Shown here one piece after another: positions 1-12,008 of a stretch of 64,000 nt of DNA. The position numbers and the translations under genes are program-made. The DNA is taken from positions 75,161,876 to 75,225,875 of the forward strand of contig CM056576.1 of assembly GCA_029721435.1 (NCBI GenBank), read 5' to 3'. The notes below the pieces were generated by a model that was not told where the DNA came from, did no database searches, and saw only the letters and a program-made list of their open reading frames with translations. The stretch is from Gymnothorax reevesii (lineage: Eukaryota; Chordata; Actinopteri; Anguilliformes; Muraenidae). The stretch's first letter is position 1. Each line of letters starts with the position of its first letter.

Positions 1-3000
1 CTAGGCAGTTGCTATGGTGTTCTGATGGTTGCTAGGCGGTTTGCTATGGTGTTCTGGGTGGTTGCTAGGGCGTTGCTAGGCAGTTGCTATGGTGTTCTTG
101 GTGGTTACTAGGGCGTTGCTTTGGTGTTCTGGGTGGTTGCTAGGGCGTTGCTAGGCGGTTGCTATGGTGTTCTGGGTGGTTGTTAGGGTGTTGCTAGGCA
201 GTTGCTATGGTGTTCTGGGTGGTTGCTAGGCGGTTGCTATGGTGTTCTGTGTTGTTGCAAGCGCGTTGCTATGGTATTTTGGGTGGTTGCTAGGTGGTTG
301 CTATGGTGTTCTGGGTGGTTGCTAGGGCGTTGCTAGGCAGTTGCTATGGTGTTCTGGGTGGTTGCTAGGCGGTTGCTATGGTGTTCTGGGTGGTTGCTCG
401 GGTGTTGCTAGGCAGTTGCTATGGTGTTCTGGGTGGTGGCTAGGCGGTTGCTATGGTCTTCTGGGTGGTTGCTAGGCGGTTGCTATGGTGTTCTGGGTGG
501 TTGCTAGGCGGTTGCTATGGTGTTCTGGGTGGTTGCTAGGGCGTTGCTAGGCAGTTGCTATGGTGTTCTGATGGTTGCTAGGCGGTTGCTATGGTCTTCT
601 GGGTGGTTGCAAGGCGGTTGCTATGGTGTTCTGGGTGGTTGCTAGGCGGTTGCTATGGTGTTCTGGGTGGTTGCTAGGGCGTTACTAGGCAGTTGCTATG
701 GTGTTCTGATGGTTGCTAGGCGGTTGCTATGGTGTTCTGGGTGGTTGCTAGGGCGTTGCTAGGCAGTTGCTATGGTGTTCTGGGTCGGTGCTAGGGCGTT
801 GCTATGGTGTTCTGGGTGGTAGCTAGGCGGTTACTATTGTGTTCTGGGTCGTTGGTAGGGCGTTGCTAGGCAGTTGCTATGGTGTTCTGGGTGGTTGCTA
901 GGGCGTTGCTATGGTGTTCTGGGTGGTAGCTAGGCGGTTGCTATTGTGTTCTGGGTGGTTGCTAGGGCGTTGCTAGGCGGTTGCTATGGTGTTCTGGGTG
1001 GTTGTAAGGGTGTTGCTAGGCAGTTGCTATGGTGTTCTGGGTGGTTGCTAGGCGGTTGCTATGGTGTTCTGTGTGGTTACTAGCGCATTGCTATGGTATT
1101 TTGGGTGGTTGCTAGGTGGTTGCTATGGTGTTCTGGGTGGTTGCTAGGGCGTTGCTAGGCAGTTGCTATGGTGTTCTGGTTGGTTGCTAGCCTGTTGCTA
1201 TGGTGTTCTGGGTGGTTGCTTGGGTGTTGCTAGGCAGTTGCTATGGTGTTTTGGGTGGTTGCTAGGCAGTTGCTATGGTCTGCTGGGTGGTTGCTAGGCG
1301 GTTGCTATGGTGTTCTGGGTGGTTGCTAGGCGGTTGCTATGGTGTTCTTGGTGGTTGCTAGGGCGGTGCTAGGCAGTTGCTATGGTGTTCTGATGGTTGC
1401 TGGGCGGTTGCTGTGGTCTCATGGGTGGCTGCAAGGCGGGTGCTATGGTGTTCTGGGTGGTTGCTAGGCGGTTGCTATGGTGTTTTGGGTGGTTGCTAGG
1501 GCGTTACTAGGCAGTTGCTGTGGTGTTCTGGTGGTGGTTAGGCGGTTGGTATGGTGTTCTGGGTGGTTGCTAGGGCGTTGGTAGGCAGTTGCTATGGTGT
1601 TCTGGGTGGTTGCTAGGGCGTTGCTATGGTGTTTTGGGTGGTAGCTAGGCGGTTGCTATTGTGTTCTGGGTCGTTGCTAGGGCGTTGCTAGGCAGTTGCT
1701 ATGGTGTTCTGGGTGGTTGCTAGGGCGTTGCTATGGTGTTCTGGGTGGTAGCTAGGCGGTTGCTATTGTGTTCTGGGTGGTTGCTAGGGCGTTGCTAGGC
1801 GGTTGCTATGGTGTTCTGGGAGGTAGCTAGGTGGTTGCTAGGCAGTTGCTATGGTGTTCTGGGTGGTTGCTAAGCAGTTGCTATGGTGTTCTGGGTGGTT
1901 GCTAGGCGGTTGCTATGGTGTTCTGGGGGGTTGCTAGGGCGTTGCTAGGCAGTTGCTATGGTGTTCTTGGTGGTTGCTAGGCGGTTGCTATGGTGTTCTG
2001 GGTGGTTGCTAGGGCGTTGCTAGGCAGTTGCTATGGTCTTCTGGGTGGTTGCTAGGCGGATGCTATGGTGTTCTGGGTGGTTGCTAGCGCGTTGCTAGGC
2101 AGTGGCTATGGTATTTTGGGTGGTTGCTAGGTGGTTGCTATGGTGTTCTGGGTGGTTGCTAGGGCGTTGCTAGGCAATTGCTATGGTGTTCTGGGTGGTT
2201 GCTAGGCGGTTGCTATGGTGTTCTGGGTGGTTGCTCGGGTGTTGCTAGGCAGTTGCTATGGTGTTCTGGGTGGTTGCTAGGCGGTTGCTATGGTGTTTTG
2301 GGTGGTTGCTAGGCGGTTGCTATGGTGTTCTGGGTGGTTGCTAGGGCGTTGCTAGGCAGTTGCTATGGTGTTCTGGGTGGTTGCTCGGCGGTTGCTATGG
2401 TGTTTTGGGTGTTGGTAGGGCGTTGCTAGGCAGTTGCTATGGTGTTCTGGGTGGTTGCTAGGCGGTTGCTAAGGTGTTCTTGGTGGTTGCTAGGGCGTTG
2501 CTAGGCAGTTGCTATGGTGTTTTGGGTGGTTGCTAGGCGGTTGCTATGGTGTTCTGGGTGGTTGCTAGGGCGTTGCTAGGCAGTTGCTATGGTGTTCTGG
2601 GTGGTTGCTCGGCGGTTGCTATGGTGTTTTGGGTGGTTGCTAGGGCGTTGCTAGGCAGTTGCTATGGTGTTCTGGGTGGTTGCTAGGCGGTTGCTAAGGT
2701 GTTCTTGGTGGTTGCTAGGGCGTTGCTAGGCAGTTGCAATGGTGTTTTGGGTGGTTGCTGGGCGGTTGCTATGGTGTTCTGGGTGGTTGTTAGGGCGTTG
2801 CTAGGCAGTTGCTATGGTGTTCTGGGTGGTTACTAGGCAGTTGCTATGGTGTTTTTGGTTGTTGTTAGGGCGTTGCTAGGCGGTTGCTATGGAATTCTGG
2901 GTGGTTGCTAGGGCGTTGCTCGGCAGTTGCTTTGGTGTTCTGAGTGGTTGCTTGGCGGTTGCTATGGTGTTTTGGGTGGTTGCTAGGGCGTTGCTTGGCA

Positions 3001-3140
3001 GTTGCTATAGTGTTCTGGGTGGTTGCTAGGCAGTTGCTATGGTGTTTTGGGTGGTTGCTAGGCAGTTGCTATGGTGTTCTGAATATTTGCTTGGGCATTG
3101 CTCGACAGTTGCTATGTTGTTCTTGTTGTTGCTAGGGCGT
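1..3140 (+). repeat. Macrosatellite block A: 11-bp-based G/T-rich minisatellite
   Basis: The block is a tandem array made of four related short words in order: GTTGCTAGGGC, GTTGCTAGGCA, GTTGCTATGGT and GTTCTGGGTG. All four give a 43-bp unit; dropping one 11-mer gives a 32-bp unit. Both unit lengths are interspersed, with point variants such as a Tctgatgg form that lacks a base. The plus strand is G and T rich and poor in C and A throughout. No gene is supported: the frames that stay open encode only the repeat and lack an ATG context. The block runs off the left edge of the window, so its full length is unknown. It is followed directly by linker 1. Confidence 0.95.
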
Positions 3141-4530
3141 TGATGTGTCTTGTTTGGGGATCGAGTGAAAACTGGGAGAAGTAGTGAACCGTACGATTAC
3201 GAAATTATTTGGAATATTAACAAGGAAGGAAGGAGGGAAAGAAGGAACTAATGAGGGAAGTAAGGAAAGAAGGAATATAGGAAAAAAAGAAGGAAATCAA
3301 AGGAAGGCAGGAAAGAACAAAGGAAAGAAGGCGAGGATGGATGGAAAGAAACAGAGGAATGAAGGAAAGAAGGAAGTAAAGAAGGAAGGAAAGGAAGAAG
3401 GGAAGAAGGATTTAAGTAAAGATAGAAGGAAGGGAGGAAGGAAGGAAGTGAGGAAGAAGAAATGAAAAACAGAAGGAAAGAGGGAAGGAAGGTAAGAAAA
3501 AGTAAAGAAAGGAAGAGGGAAGGAAAGAGAGGGAAAGCAGAAAGAAGAAAGGAAGAAAGATAAGAAGGATATGAAGGAATGAAAGAAGGCATGATGGAAG
3601 GGAAGAAAAACTAAGGAAGGTAGGAAAGAAAATTGGTAGGGAGGAAGAATGGGAGGAAGGATGAAAGACAGGATAGAAGGAAGTAAAGTAGGAAAGAAGG
3701 AAGGAATAAAGGAAGAAAGGAACGAAAGAAAGAAATAGGAGGGAAAAAGAAAGAAGGAATGACAGAAAATAGAAGGGAGGAAAGCAGTAAGGAAGCTGTA
3801 GTCTCAACAGAGCTAGATTGTAGTCTTACAGCCCGAGAAACTGACAGTTACAGCAGGTGGTCAGAACACCTGGCACAAGATTCCATTTGCTTAATGGCCC
3901 TATTGTGATGTCATAATGCCAATGTTAAGTCTATGGGGGGAAAAAATTTATAGTTTTTTATTAATAACTCAAAAAGTATAAAAGTTACAAAGATGAAAAA
4001 TACATTGCACAGGTGTCCTAAGTAAGACCTACGCAACGCAGTTTGAATGAAGTTTCTACGATAAACGGTTGAGGCCGCATTAAGTGTGTTAGAAGAATAA
4101 TAATAATAACTAGATAATGTAATTCCAGGGAATTACGTGTGCATTGAAAATGCAAAGTGTAGTTGCATAAGGTGGAGTTTGTAACATATCATTGCATTAA
4201 GATATTAGTAGCTACGTTTTTAGTAAGATAATTTTGGTAGTGGTGAGGACTTTTATTTTGAAACAGATGTGGACTGAGGAAACAGTTTGCGGGAGTCAGA
4301 GTTGATGACAACTGTCATATGGAAATTTTTAATAGTGACATTTTTTAATAGTGAAGAATTGTAGTAAGGACTTATATTTTGAGACAGGATTGGGCAGAAG
4401 AAACAGTTGCCGGAAGTCATAGTCGAAAACAATCAGGAATTGGAATGGCTGAAAGGTTGATAAGTTGAGTAACTTAAAAAGTTACATTTTTTTATTGTAA
4501 TTTTATTTGTAATGAGGACTGGCTGTAACA
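3141..4530 (+). repeat. Macrosatellite linker 1
   Basis: This is the first of six near-identical linkers. It begins where the minisatellite gives way to a short unique lead-in (3141-3221). It continues as an almost pure A/G tract at 3222-3795 (574 bp of GGAA, GAAA and GGGA words), then about 735 bp of ordinary AT-rich sequence with a short (TAA)n at about 4096-4110. A near-perfect palindrome, GTAATTCC-AG-GGAATTAC, follows the (TAA)n. Minisatellite resumes at 4531. It belongs to the linker lineage with 'acagagctag' after the purine tract, shared with linkers 2 and 4. No coding potential is visible. Open frames in the purine tract are low-complexity Lys/Glu/Arg or Ser/Phe/Leu. Confidence 0.92.
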
Positions 4531-7500
4531 GTTGTTAGGCAGTTGCTATGGTGTTCTGTGTACTTGTGAGGGTGTTGCTAGGCAGCTGCTATCGTGTTCT
4601 GGGTGGTTGCTAGGGCATTGCTAGGCAGTTGCAATGGTGTTCTGGGTGGTTGCTAGGGCCTTGCTAAGCGGTTGCTATGGTGTTCTGAGTGGTTGATAGG
4701 GCGTTGCTAGGCGATTGCTATGGTGTTCTGGGTGGTTGCTAGGCGGTTGCTATGGCGTTCTGGGTGGTTGCTAGAGCGTTGCTATGGGGTTCTGGGTGGT
4801 GGCTAGAGGGTTGCTATGGCATTCTGGGTGGTTGCTAGGGCTTTGCTAAGCAGTTGCTATGATGTTCTGGGTGGTTGCTAGGGCGTTGCTAGGTGGTTGC
4901 TTTGGTGTTCTGGGTGGTTGCTAGGGTGTTGCTAGGCAGTTGCTATGCTGTTCTGGGTGGTTGCCATGCCGTTGCTATGGTGTTCTAGGTGGTTGCTAGG
5001 GCGTTGCCCGGCAGTTGCTTTGGTGTTCTGGGTGGTTGCTAGGGCGTTGCTAGGCAGTGGCTTTGGTGTTCTGGGTGGTTGCTAGGGCGTTGCTAGGCAG
5101 TTTCCATGGTGTTCTGGGTGGTTGCTAGGGCGTTGCTAGGCAGTTGCTTTGGTGTTCTGGGTGGTTGCTAGGGCGTTGCTAGGCAGTTGCTATGGTGTTC
5201 AGGATGGTTGTTAGGGTGGTTGCTATGGCGTTCTTGGTGGTTGCTAGGGCATTGCTAAGCAGTTGCTATGGTGTTCTGGGTGGTTGCTACGGCGTTGCTT
5301 GGCGGTTGCTATGGTGTTGTGGGTGGTGGCTAGGGTGTTGCTAGGCAGTTGCTATGGTGTTCTGGGTGGTTGCTAGGTGGTTGCTATGGTATTTTGGGCG
5401 GTTGCTAGGGCGTTGCTAGGCGGTTGCTATGGTGTTCTGGGTGGTTGCTCGGGCGTTGCTAGGCGGTTGCTATGGTGTTTTGGGTGGTTGCTAGGGCGTT
5501 GCTACGGTGTTCTGGGTGGTTGCTAGGGCGTTGCTAGGCAGTTGCTATGGTGTTCTGGATGGTTGCTAGGCGGTTGCTATGGTGTTCTGGGTGGTTGCTA
5601 GGGTGTTGCTATGGTGTTCTGGGTGGTTGCTAGGCGGTTGCTATGGTGTTCTGGGTGGTAGCTAGGTCGTTGCTAGGCAGTTGCTATGGTGTTCTGGGTG
5701 GTTGCTTGGCGGTTGCTATGGTGTTCTGGGTGGTTGCTAGGCGGTTGCTATGGTGTTCTGGGTGGTTGCTAGGGCGTTGCTAGGCAGTTGCTATGGTGTT
5801 CTGATGGTTGCTAGGCGGTTGCTATGGTGTTCTGTGTGGTTGCCAGGGCTTTGCTAGGCAGTTGCTATGGTATTCTGGGTGGTTGCTAGGGCGTTGCTAT
5901 GGTGTTCTGGGTGGTAGCTAGGCAGTTGCTATTGTGTTCTGGGTGGTTGCTAGGGAGTTGCTAGGCAGTTGCTATGGTGTTCTGGGTGGTTGCTAGGGCG
6001 TTGCTAAGGTGTTCTGGGTGGTAGCTAGGCAGTTGCTATTGTGTTCTGGGTGGTTGCTAGGGCGTTGCTAGGCAGTTGCTATGGTGTTCTGGGTGGTTGC
6101 TAGGGCGTTGCTAGGCGGTTGCTATGGTGTTCTTGGTGGTAGCTAGGCTGTTGCTAAGCAGTTGCTATGGTGTTCTGGGTGGTTGCTAGGCGGTTGCTAT
6201 GGTGTTCTGGGTGGTTGGTAGGCGTTTGCTATGGTGTTCTGGGGGGTTGCTAGGGCGTTGCTAGGCAGTTGCTATGGTGTTCTGATGGTTGCTAGGCGGT
6301 TGCTATGGTGTTCTGGTTGGTTGCTAGGGCGTTGCTAGGCAGATGCTAGGGTGTTCTGGGTGGTTGCTAGGGCGTTGCTATGGTGTTCTGGGTGGTAGCT
6401 AGGCGGTTGCTATTGTGTTCTGGGTGGTTGCTAGGGCGTTGCAAGGCGGTTGCTATGGTGTTCTGGGTGGTTGTTAGGGTGTTGCTAGGCAGTTGCTATG
6501 GTGTTCTGGGTGGTTGCTAGGCGGTTGCTATGGTGTTCTGTGTGGTTGCTAGCGCGTTGCTATGGTATTTTGGGTGGTTGCTAGGTGGTTGCTATGGTGT
6601 TCTGGGTGGTTGCTAGGCGGTTGCTATGGTGTTCTGGGTGGTTGCTCGGGTGTTGCTAGGCAGTTGCTATGGTGTTCTGTGTGGTTGCTAGCGCGTTGCT
6701 ATGGTATTTTGGGTGGTTGCTAGGTGGTTGCTATGGTGTTCTGGGTGGTTGCTAGGCGGTTGCTATGGTGTTCTGGGTGGTTGCTAGTGCGTTGCTAGTC
6801 AGTTGCTATGGTGTTCTGATGGTTGCTAGGCGGTTGCTATGGTCTTCTGGGTGGGTGCAAGGCGGTTGCTATGGTGTTCTGGGTGGTTGCTTGGCGGTTG
6901 CTATGGTGTTCTGGGTGGTTGCTAGGCAGTTGCTATGGTGTTCTGATGGTTGCTAGGCGGTTGCTATGGTGTTCTGTGTGGTTGCCAGGGGTTTGCTAGG
7001 CAGTTGCTATGGTGTTCTGGGTGGTTGCTAGGGCGTTGCTATGGTGTTCTGGGTGGTAGCTAGGCAGTTGCTATTGTGTTCTGGGTGGTTGCTAGGGCGT
7101 TGCTAGGCAGTTGCTATGGTGTTCTGGGTGGTTGCTAGGGCGTTGCTAAGGTGTTCTGGGTGGTAGCTAGGCAGTTGCTATTGTGTTCTGGGTGGTTGCT
7201 AGGGCGTTGCTAGGCAGTTGCTATGGTGTTCTGGGTGGTTGCTAGGGCGTTGCTAGGCGGTTGCTATGGTGTTCTGGGTGGTAGCTAGGTCGGTGCTAGG
7301 CAGTTGCTATGGTGTTCTGGGTGGTTGCTAGGCGGTTGCTATGGTGTTCTGGGTGGTTGCTAGGCGGGTGCTATGGTGTTCTGGGTGGTTGCTAGGGCGT
7401 TGCGAGGCAGTTGCTATGGTGTTCTGATGGTTGCTAGGCGGTTGCTATGGTGTTCTGGGTGGTTGCTAGGGCGTTGCTAGGCAGTTGCTATGGTGTTCTG

Positions 7501-10500
7501 GGTGGTTGCTAGGGCGTTGCTATGGTGTTCTGGGTGGTAGCTAGGCGGTTGCTATTGTGTTCTGGGTGGTTGCTAGGGCGTTGCAAGGCGGTTGCTATGG
7601 TGTTCTGGGTGGTTGTTAGGGTGTTGCTAGGCAGTTGCTATGGTGTTCTGGGTGGTTGCTAGGCGGTTGCTATGGTGTTCTGTGTGGTTGCTAGCGCGTT
7701 GCTATGGTATTTTGGGTGGTTGCTAGGTGGTTGCTATGGTGTTCTGGGTGGTTGCTAGGCGGTTGCTATGGTGTTCTGGGTGGTTGCTCGGGTGTTGCTA
7801 GGCAGTTGCTATGGTGTTCTGTGTGGTTGCTAGCGCGTTGCTATGGTATTTTGGGTGGTTGCTAGGTGGTTGCTATGGTGTTCTGGGTGGTTGCTAGGCG
7901 GTTGCTATGGTGTTCTGGGTGGTTGCTAGGGCGTTGCTAGGCAGTTGCTATGGTGTTCTGATGGTTGCTAGGCGGTTGCTATGGTCTTCTGGGTGGTTGC
8001 AAGGCGGTTGCTATGGTGTTCTGGGTGGTTGCTTGGCGGTTGCTATGGTGTTCTGGGTGGTTGCTAGGCGGTTGCTATGGTGTTCTGGGTGGTTGCTAGG
8101 GCGTTACTAGGCAGTTGCTATGGTGTTCTGATGGTTGCTAGGCGGTTGCTATGGTGTTCTGGGTGGTAGCTAGGCGGTTGCTATTGTGTTCTGGGTCGTT
8201 GCTAGGGCGTTGCTAGGCAGTTGCTATGGTGTTCTGGGTGGTTGCTAGGGCGTTGCTATGGTGTTCTGGGTGGTAGCTAGGCGGTTGCTATTGTGTTCTG
8301 GGTCGTTGCTAGGGCGTTGCTAGGCAGTTGCTATGGTGTTCTGGGTGGTTGCTAGGGCGTTGCTATGGTGTTCTGGGTGGTAGCTAGGCGGTTGCTATTG
8401 TGTTCTGGGTGGTTGCTAGGGCGTTGCTAGGCGGTTGCTATGGTGTTCTGGGAGGTAGCTAGGTGGTTGCTAGGCAGTTGCTATGGTGTTCTGGGTGGTT
8501 GCTAGGCGGTTGCTATGGTGTTCTGGGTGGTTGCTAGGCGGTTGCTATGGTGTTCTGGGTGGTTGCTAGGGGGTTGCTAGGCAGTTGCTATGGTGTTCTG
8601 ATGGTTGTTAGGCAGTTGCTATGGTGTTCTGGGTGGTTGCTAGGGCGTTGCTAGCCAGTTGCTATGGTGTTCTGGGTGGTTGCTAGGGCGTTGCTATGGT
8701 GTTCTGGTTGGTAGCTAGGCGGTTGCTATGGTGTTCTGGGTGGTTGCTAGGGCGTTGCTAGGCAGTTGCTATGGTGTTCTGGGTGGTTGCTAGGGCGTTG
8801 CTATGGTGTTCTGGGTGGTAGCTAGGCAGTTGCTATTGTGTTCTGGGTGGTTGCTAGGGCGTTGCTAGGCGGTTGCTATGGTGTTCTGGGTGGTTGTAAG
8901 GGTGTTGCTAGGCAGTTGCTATGGTGTTCTGGGTGGTTGCTAGGCGGTTGGTATGGTGTTCTGGGTGGTTGCTAGCGCTTTGCTAGGCAGTTGCTATGGT
9001 GTTTTGGGCGGTTGCTAGGTGGTTGCTATGGTGTTCTGGGTGGTTGCTAGGGCGTTGCTAGGCAGTTGCTTTGTTGTTCTGGGTGGTTGCTAGGCGGTTG
9101 CTATGGTATTCTGGGTGGTTGCTCGGGTGTTGCTAGGCAGTTGCTGTGGTGTTCTGGGTGGTTGCTAGGCGGTTGCTATGGTGTTCTGGGTGGTTGCTAG
9201 GCGGTTGCTATGGTGTTCTGGGTGGTTGCTAGGGCGTTGCTAGGCAGTTGCTATGGTGTTCTGGGTGGTTGCTAGGCGGTTGCTATGGTGGTCTGGGTGG
9301 TTGGTAGGGCGTTGCTAGGCGGTTGCTATGGTGTTCTGGGTGGTTGCTAGGCGGTTGCTATGGTGTTCTGGGTGGTTGCTAGCGCGTTGCTAGGCAATTG
9401 CTATGGTATTTTGGGTGGTTGCTTGGTGGTTGCTATGGTGTTCTGGGTGGTTGCTAGGGCGTTGCTAGGCAGTTGCTATGGTGTTCTGGGTGGTTGCTAG
9501 GCGGTTGCTATGGTGTTCTGGGTGGTTGCTCGGGTGTTGCTAGGCAGTTGCTATGGTGTTCTGGGTGGTTGCTAGGCGGTTGCTATGGTGTTCTGGGTGG
9601 TTGCTAGGCGGTTGCTCTGGTGTTCTGGGTGGTTGCTAGGGCATTGCTAGGCAGTTGCCATGGTGTTCTGGGTGGTTGCTAGGCGGTTGCTATGGTGTTT
9701 TGGGTGGTTGCTAGGGCGTTGCTAGGCAGTTGCTATGGTGTTCTGGGTGGTTGCTAGGCGGTTGCTAAGGTGTTCTTGGTGGTTGCTAGGGCGTTGCTAG
9801 GCGGTTGCTATGGTGTTCTGGGTGGTTGCTAGGGCGTTGCTAGGGAGTTGCGATGGTGTTCTGATGGTTGCTAGGCGGTTGCTATGGTCTTCTGGGTGGT
9901 TGCAAGGCGGTTGCTATGGTGTTCTGGGTGGTTGCTAGGCGGTTGGTATGGTGTTCTGGGTGGTTGCTAGGCGGTTGCTATGGTGTTCTGGGTGGTTGCT
10001 AGGGCGTTACTAGGCAGTTGCTATGGTGTTCTGATGGTTGCTAGGCGGTTGCTATGGTGTTCTGGGTGGTTGCTAGGTCGGTGCTAGGCAGTTGCTATGG
10101 TGTTCTGGGTGGTTGCTAGGGCGTTGCTATGGTGTTCTGGGTGGTAGCTAGGCGGTTGCTATTGTGTTCTGGGTCGTTGCTAGGGCGTTGCTAGGCAGTT
10201 GCTATGGTGTTCTGGGTGGTTGCTAGGGCGTTGCTATGGTGTTCTGGGTGGTAGCTAGGCGGTTGCTATTGTGTTCTGGGTGGTAGCTAGGGCGTTGCTA
10301 GGCGGTTGCTATGGTGTTCTGGGAGGTAGCTAGGTGGTTGCTAGGCAGTTGCTATGGTGTTCTGGGTGGTTGCTAGGCGGTTGCTATGGTGTTCTGGGTG
10401 GTTGCAAGGCGGTTGCTATGGTGTTCTGGGTGGTTGCTAGGGCGTTGCTAGGCAGTTGCTATGGTGTTCTGGGTGGTTGCTAGGGCGTTGCTATGGTGTT

Positions 10501-12008
10501 CTGGTTGGTAGCTAGGCGGTTGCTATGGTGTTCTGGGTGGTTGCTAGGGCGTTGCTTGGCAGTTGCTATGGTGTTCTGGGTGGTTGCTAGGGCGTTGCTA
10601 TGGTGTTCTGGGTGGTAGCTAGGCAGTTGCTATTGTGTTCTGGGTGGTTGCTAGGGCGTTGCTAGGCGGTTGCTATGGTGTTCTGGGTGGTTGTAAGGGC
10701 GTTGCTAAGCGGTTGCTATGTTGTTCTGGGTGGTTGCTAAGCGGTTGCTATGGTGTTCTGGGTGGTTGCTAGCGCTTTGCTAGGCAGTTGCTATGGTATT
10801 TTGGGCGGTTGCTAGGTGGTTGCTATGGTGTTCTGGGTGGTTGCTAGGGCGTTGCTAGGCAGTTGCTATGGTGTTCTGGGTGGTTGCTAGGCGGTTGCTA
10901 TGGTGTTCTGGGTGGTTGCTCGGGTGTTGCTAGGCAGTTGCTATGGTGTTCTGGGTGGTTGCTAGGCGGTTGCTATGGTGTTCTGGGTGGTTGCTAGGCG
11001 GTTGCTATGGTGTTCTGGGTGGTTGCTAGGGCGTTGCTAGGCAGTTGCTATGGTGTTCTGGGTGGTTGCTAGGCGGTTGCTATGGTGTTCTGGGTGGTTG
11101 TTAGGGTGTTGCTAGGCAGTTGCTATGGTGTTCTGGGTGGTTGCTAGGCGGTTGCTATGGTGTTCTGGGTGGTTGCTAGCGCGTTGCTAGGCAGTTGCTA
11201 TGGTATTTTGGGTGGTTGCTAGGTGGTTGCTATGGTGTTCCGGGTGGTTGCTAGGGCGTTGCTAGGCAGTTGCTATGGTGTTCTGGGTGGTTGCTAGGCG
11301 GTTGCTATGGTGTTCTTGGTGCTTGCTCGGGTGTTGCTAGGCAGTTGCTATGGTGTTCTGGGTGGTTGCTAGGCGGTTGCTATGGTGTTCTGGGTGGTTG
11401 CTAGGCGGTTGCTATGGTGTTCTGGGTGGTTGCTAGGGCGTTGCTAGGCAGTTGCTATGGTGTTCTGGGTGGTTGCTCGGCGGTTGCTATGGTGTTTTGG
11501 GTGGTTGCTAGGGCGTTGCTAGGCAGTTGTTATGGTGTTCTGGGTGGTTGCTGGGGGGTTGCTAAGGTGTTCTTGGTGGTTGCTAGGGCGTTGCTAGGCA
11601 GTTGCTATGGTGTTTTGGGTGGTTGCTGGGCGGTTGCTATGGTGTTCTGAGTGGTTGTTAGGGCGTTGCTAGGCAGTTGCTATGGTGTTCTGGGTGGTTA
11701 CTAGGCAGTTGCTATGGTGTTCTTGGTGGTTGTTAGGGCGTTGCTAGGCGGTTGCTATGGTGTTCTGGGTGGTTGCTAGGGCGTTGCTAGGCAGTTGCTT
11801 TGGTGTTCTGAGTGGTTGCTTGGCGGTTGCTATGGTGTTTTGGGTGGTTGCTAGGGCGTTGATTGGCAGTTGCTATAGTGTTCTGGGTGGTTGCTAGGCA
11901 GTTGCTATGGTGTTTTGGGTGGTTGCTAGGCAGTTGCTATGGTGTTCTGAATATTTGCTTGGGCATTGCTCGACAGTTGCTTTGTTGTTCTTGTTGTTGC
12001 TAGGGCGT
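4531..12008 (+). repeat. Macrosatellite block B (longest block, contains an internal 1,142-bp duplication)
   Basis: Same 32/43-bp minisatellite as block A, about 7.5 kb. The first 100 bp or so are a conserved left edge (GTTGTTAGGCAG, then a variant unit with 'gtacttgtgaggg') that recurs at the start of every block after a linker. Inside, a stretch marked by a 'tgccaggg' variant at about 5841 recurs at about 6983, and other variants recur with the same 1,142-bp offset, so a second level of higher-order repetition is present. The right end resembles the ends of blocks A and D. Confidence 0.93.

Noticed and set aside
3248..3807. Open frames rich in Ser, Phe, Leu and Pro on the minus strand, and Lys, Glu, Arg and Gly on the plus strand, over the purine tracts (also at about 12116-12678, 18034-18546, 24386-25065, 30785-31264 and 37667-38206)
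   Set aside because: They are direct translations of a purine/pyrimidine tract, where stop codons are rare on the pyrimidine strand. They differ by frame between copies and have no domain.
11414..11650. Repeat-encoded frames with VFWVVARALLGSCYGVLGGC-type peptides in the minisatellite blocks
   Set aside because: They arise because combined 32- and 43-bp units sometimes keep frame. Most copies of the unit carry an in-frame TAG from GCTAGG, and codon pattern follows the DNA repeat.
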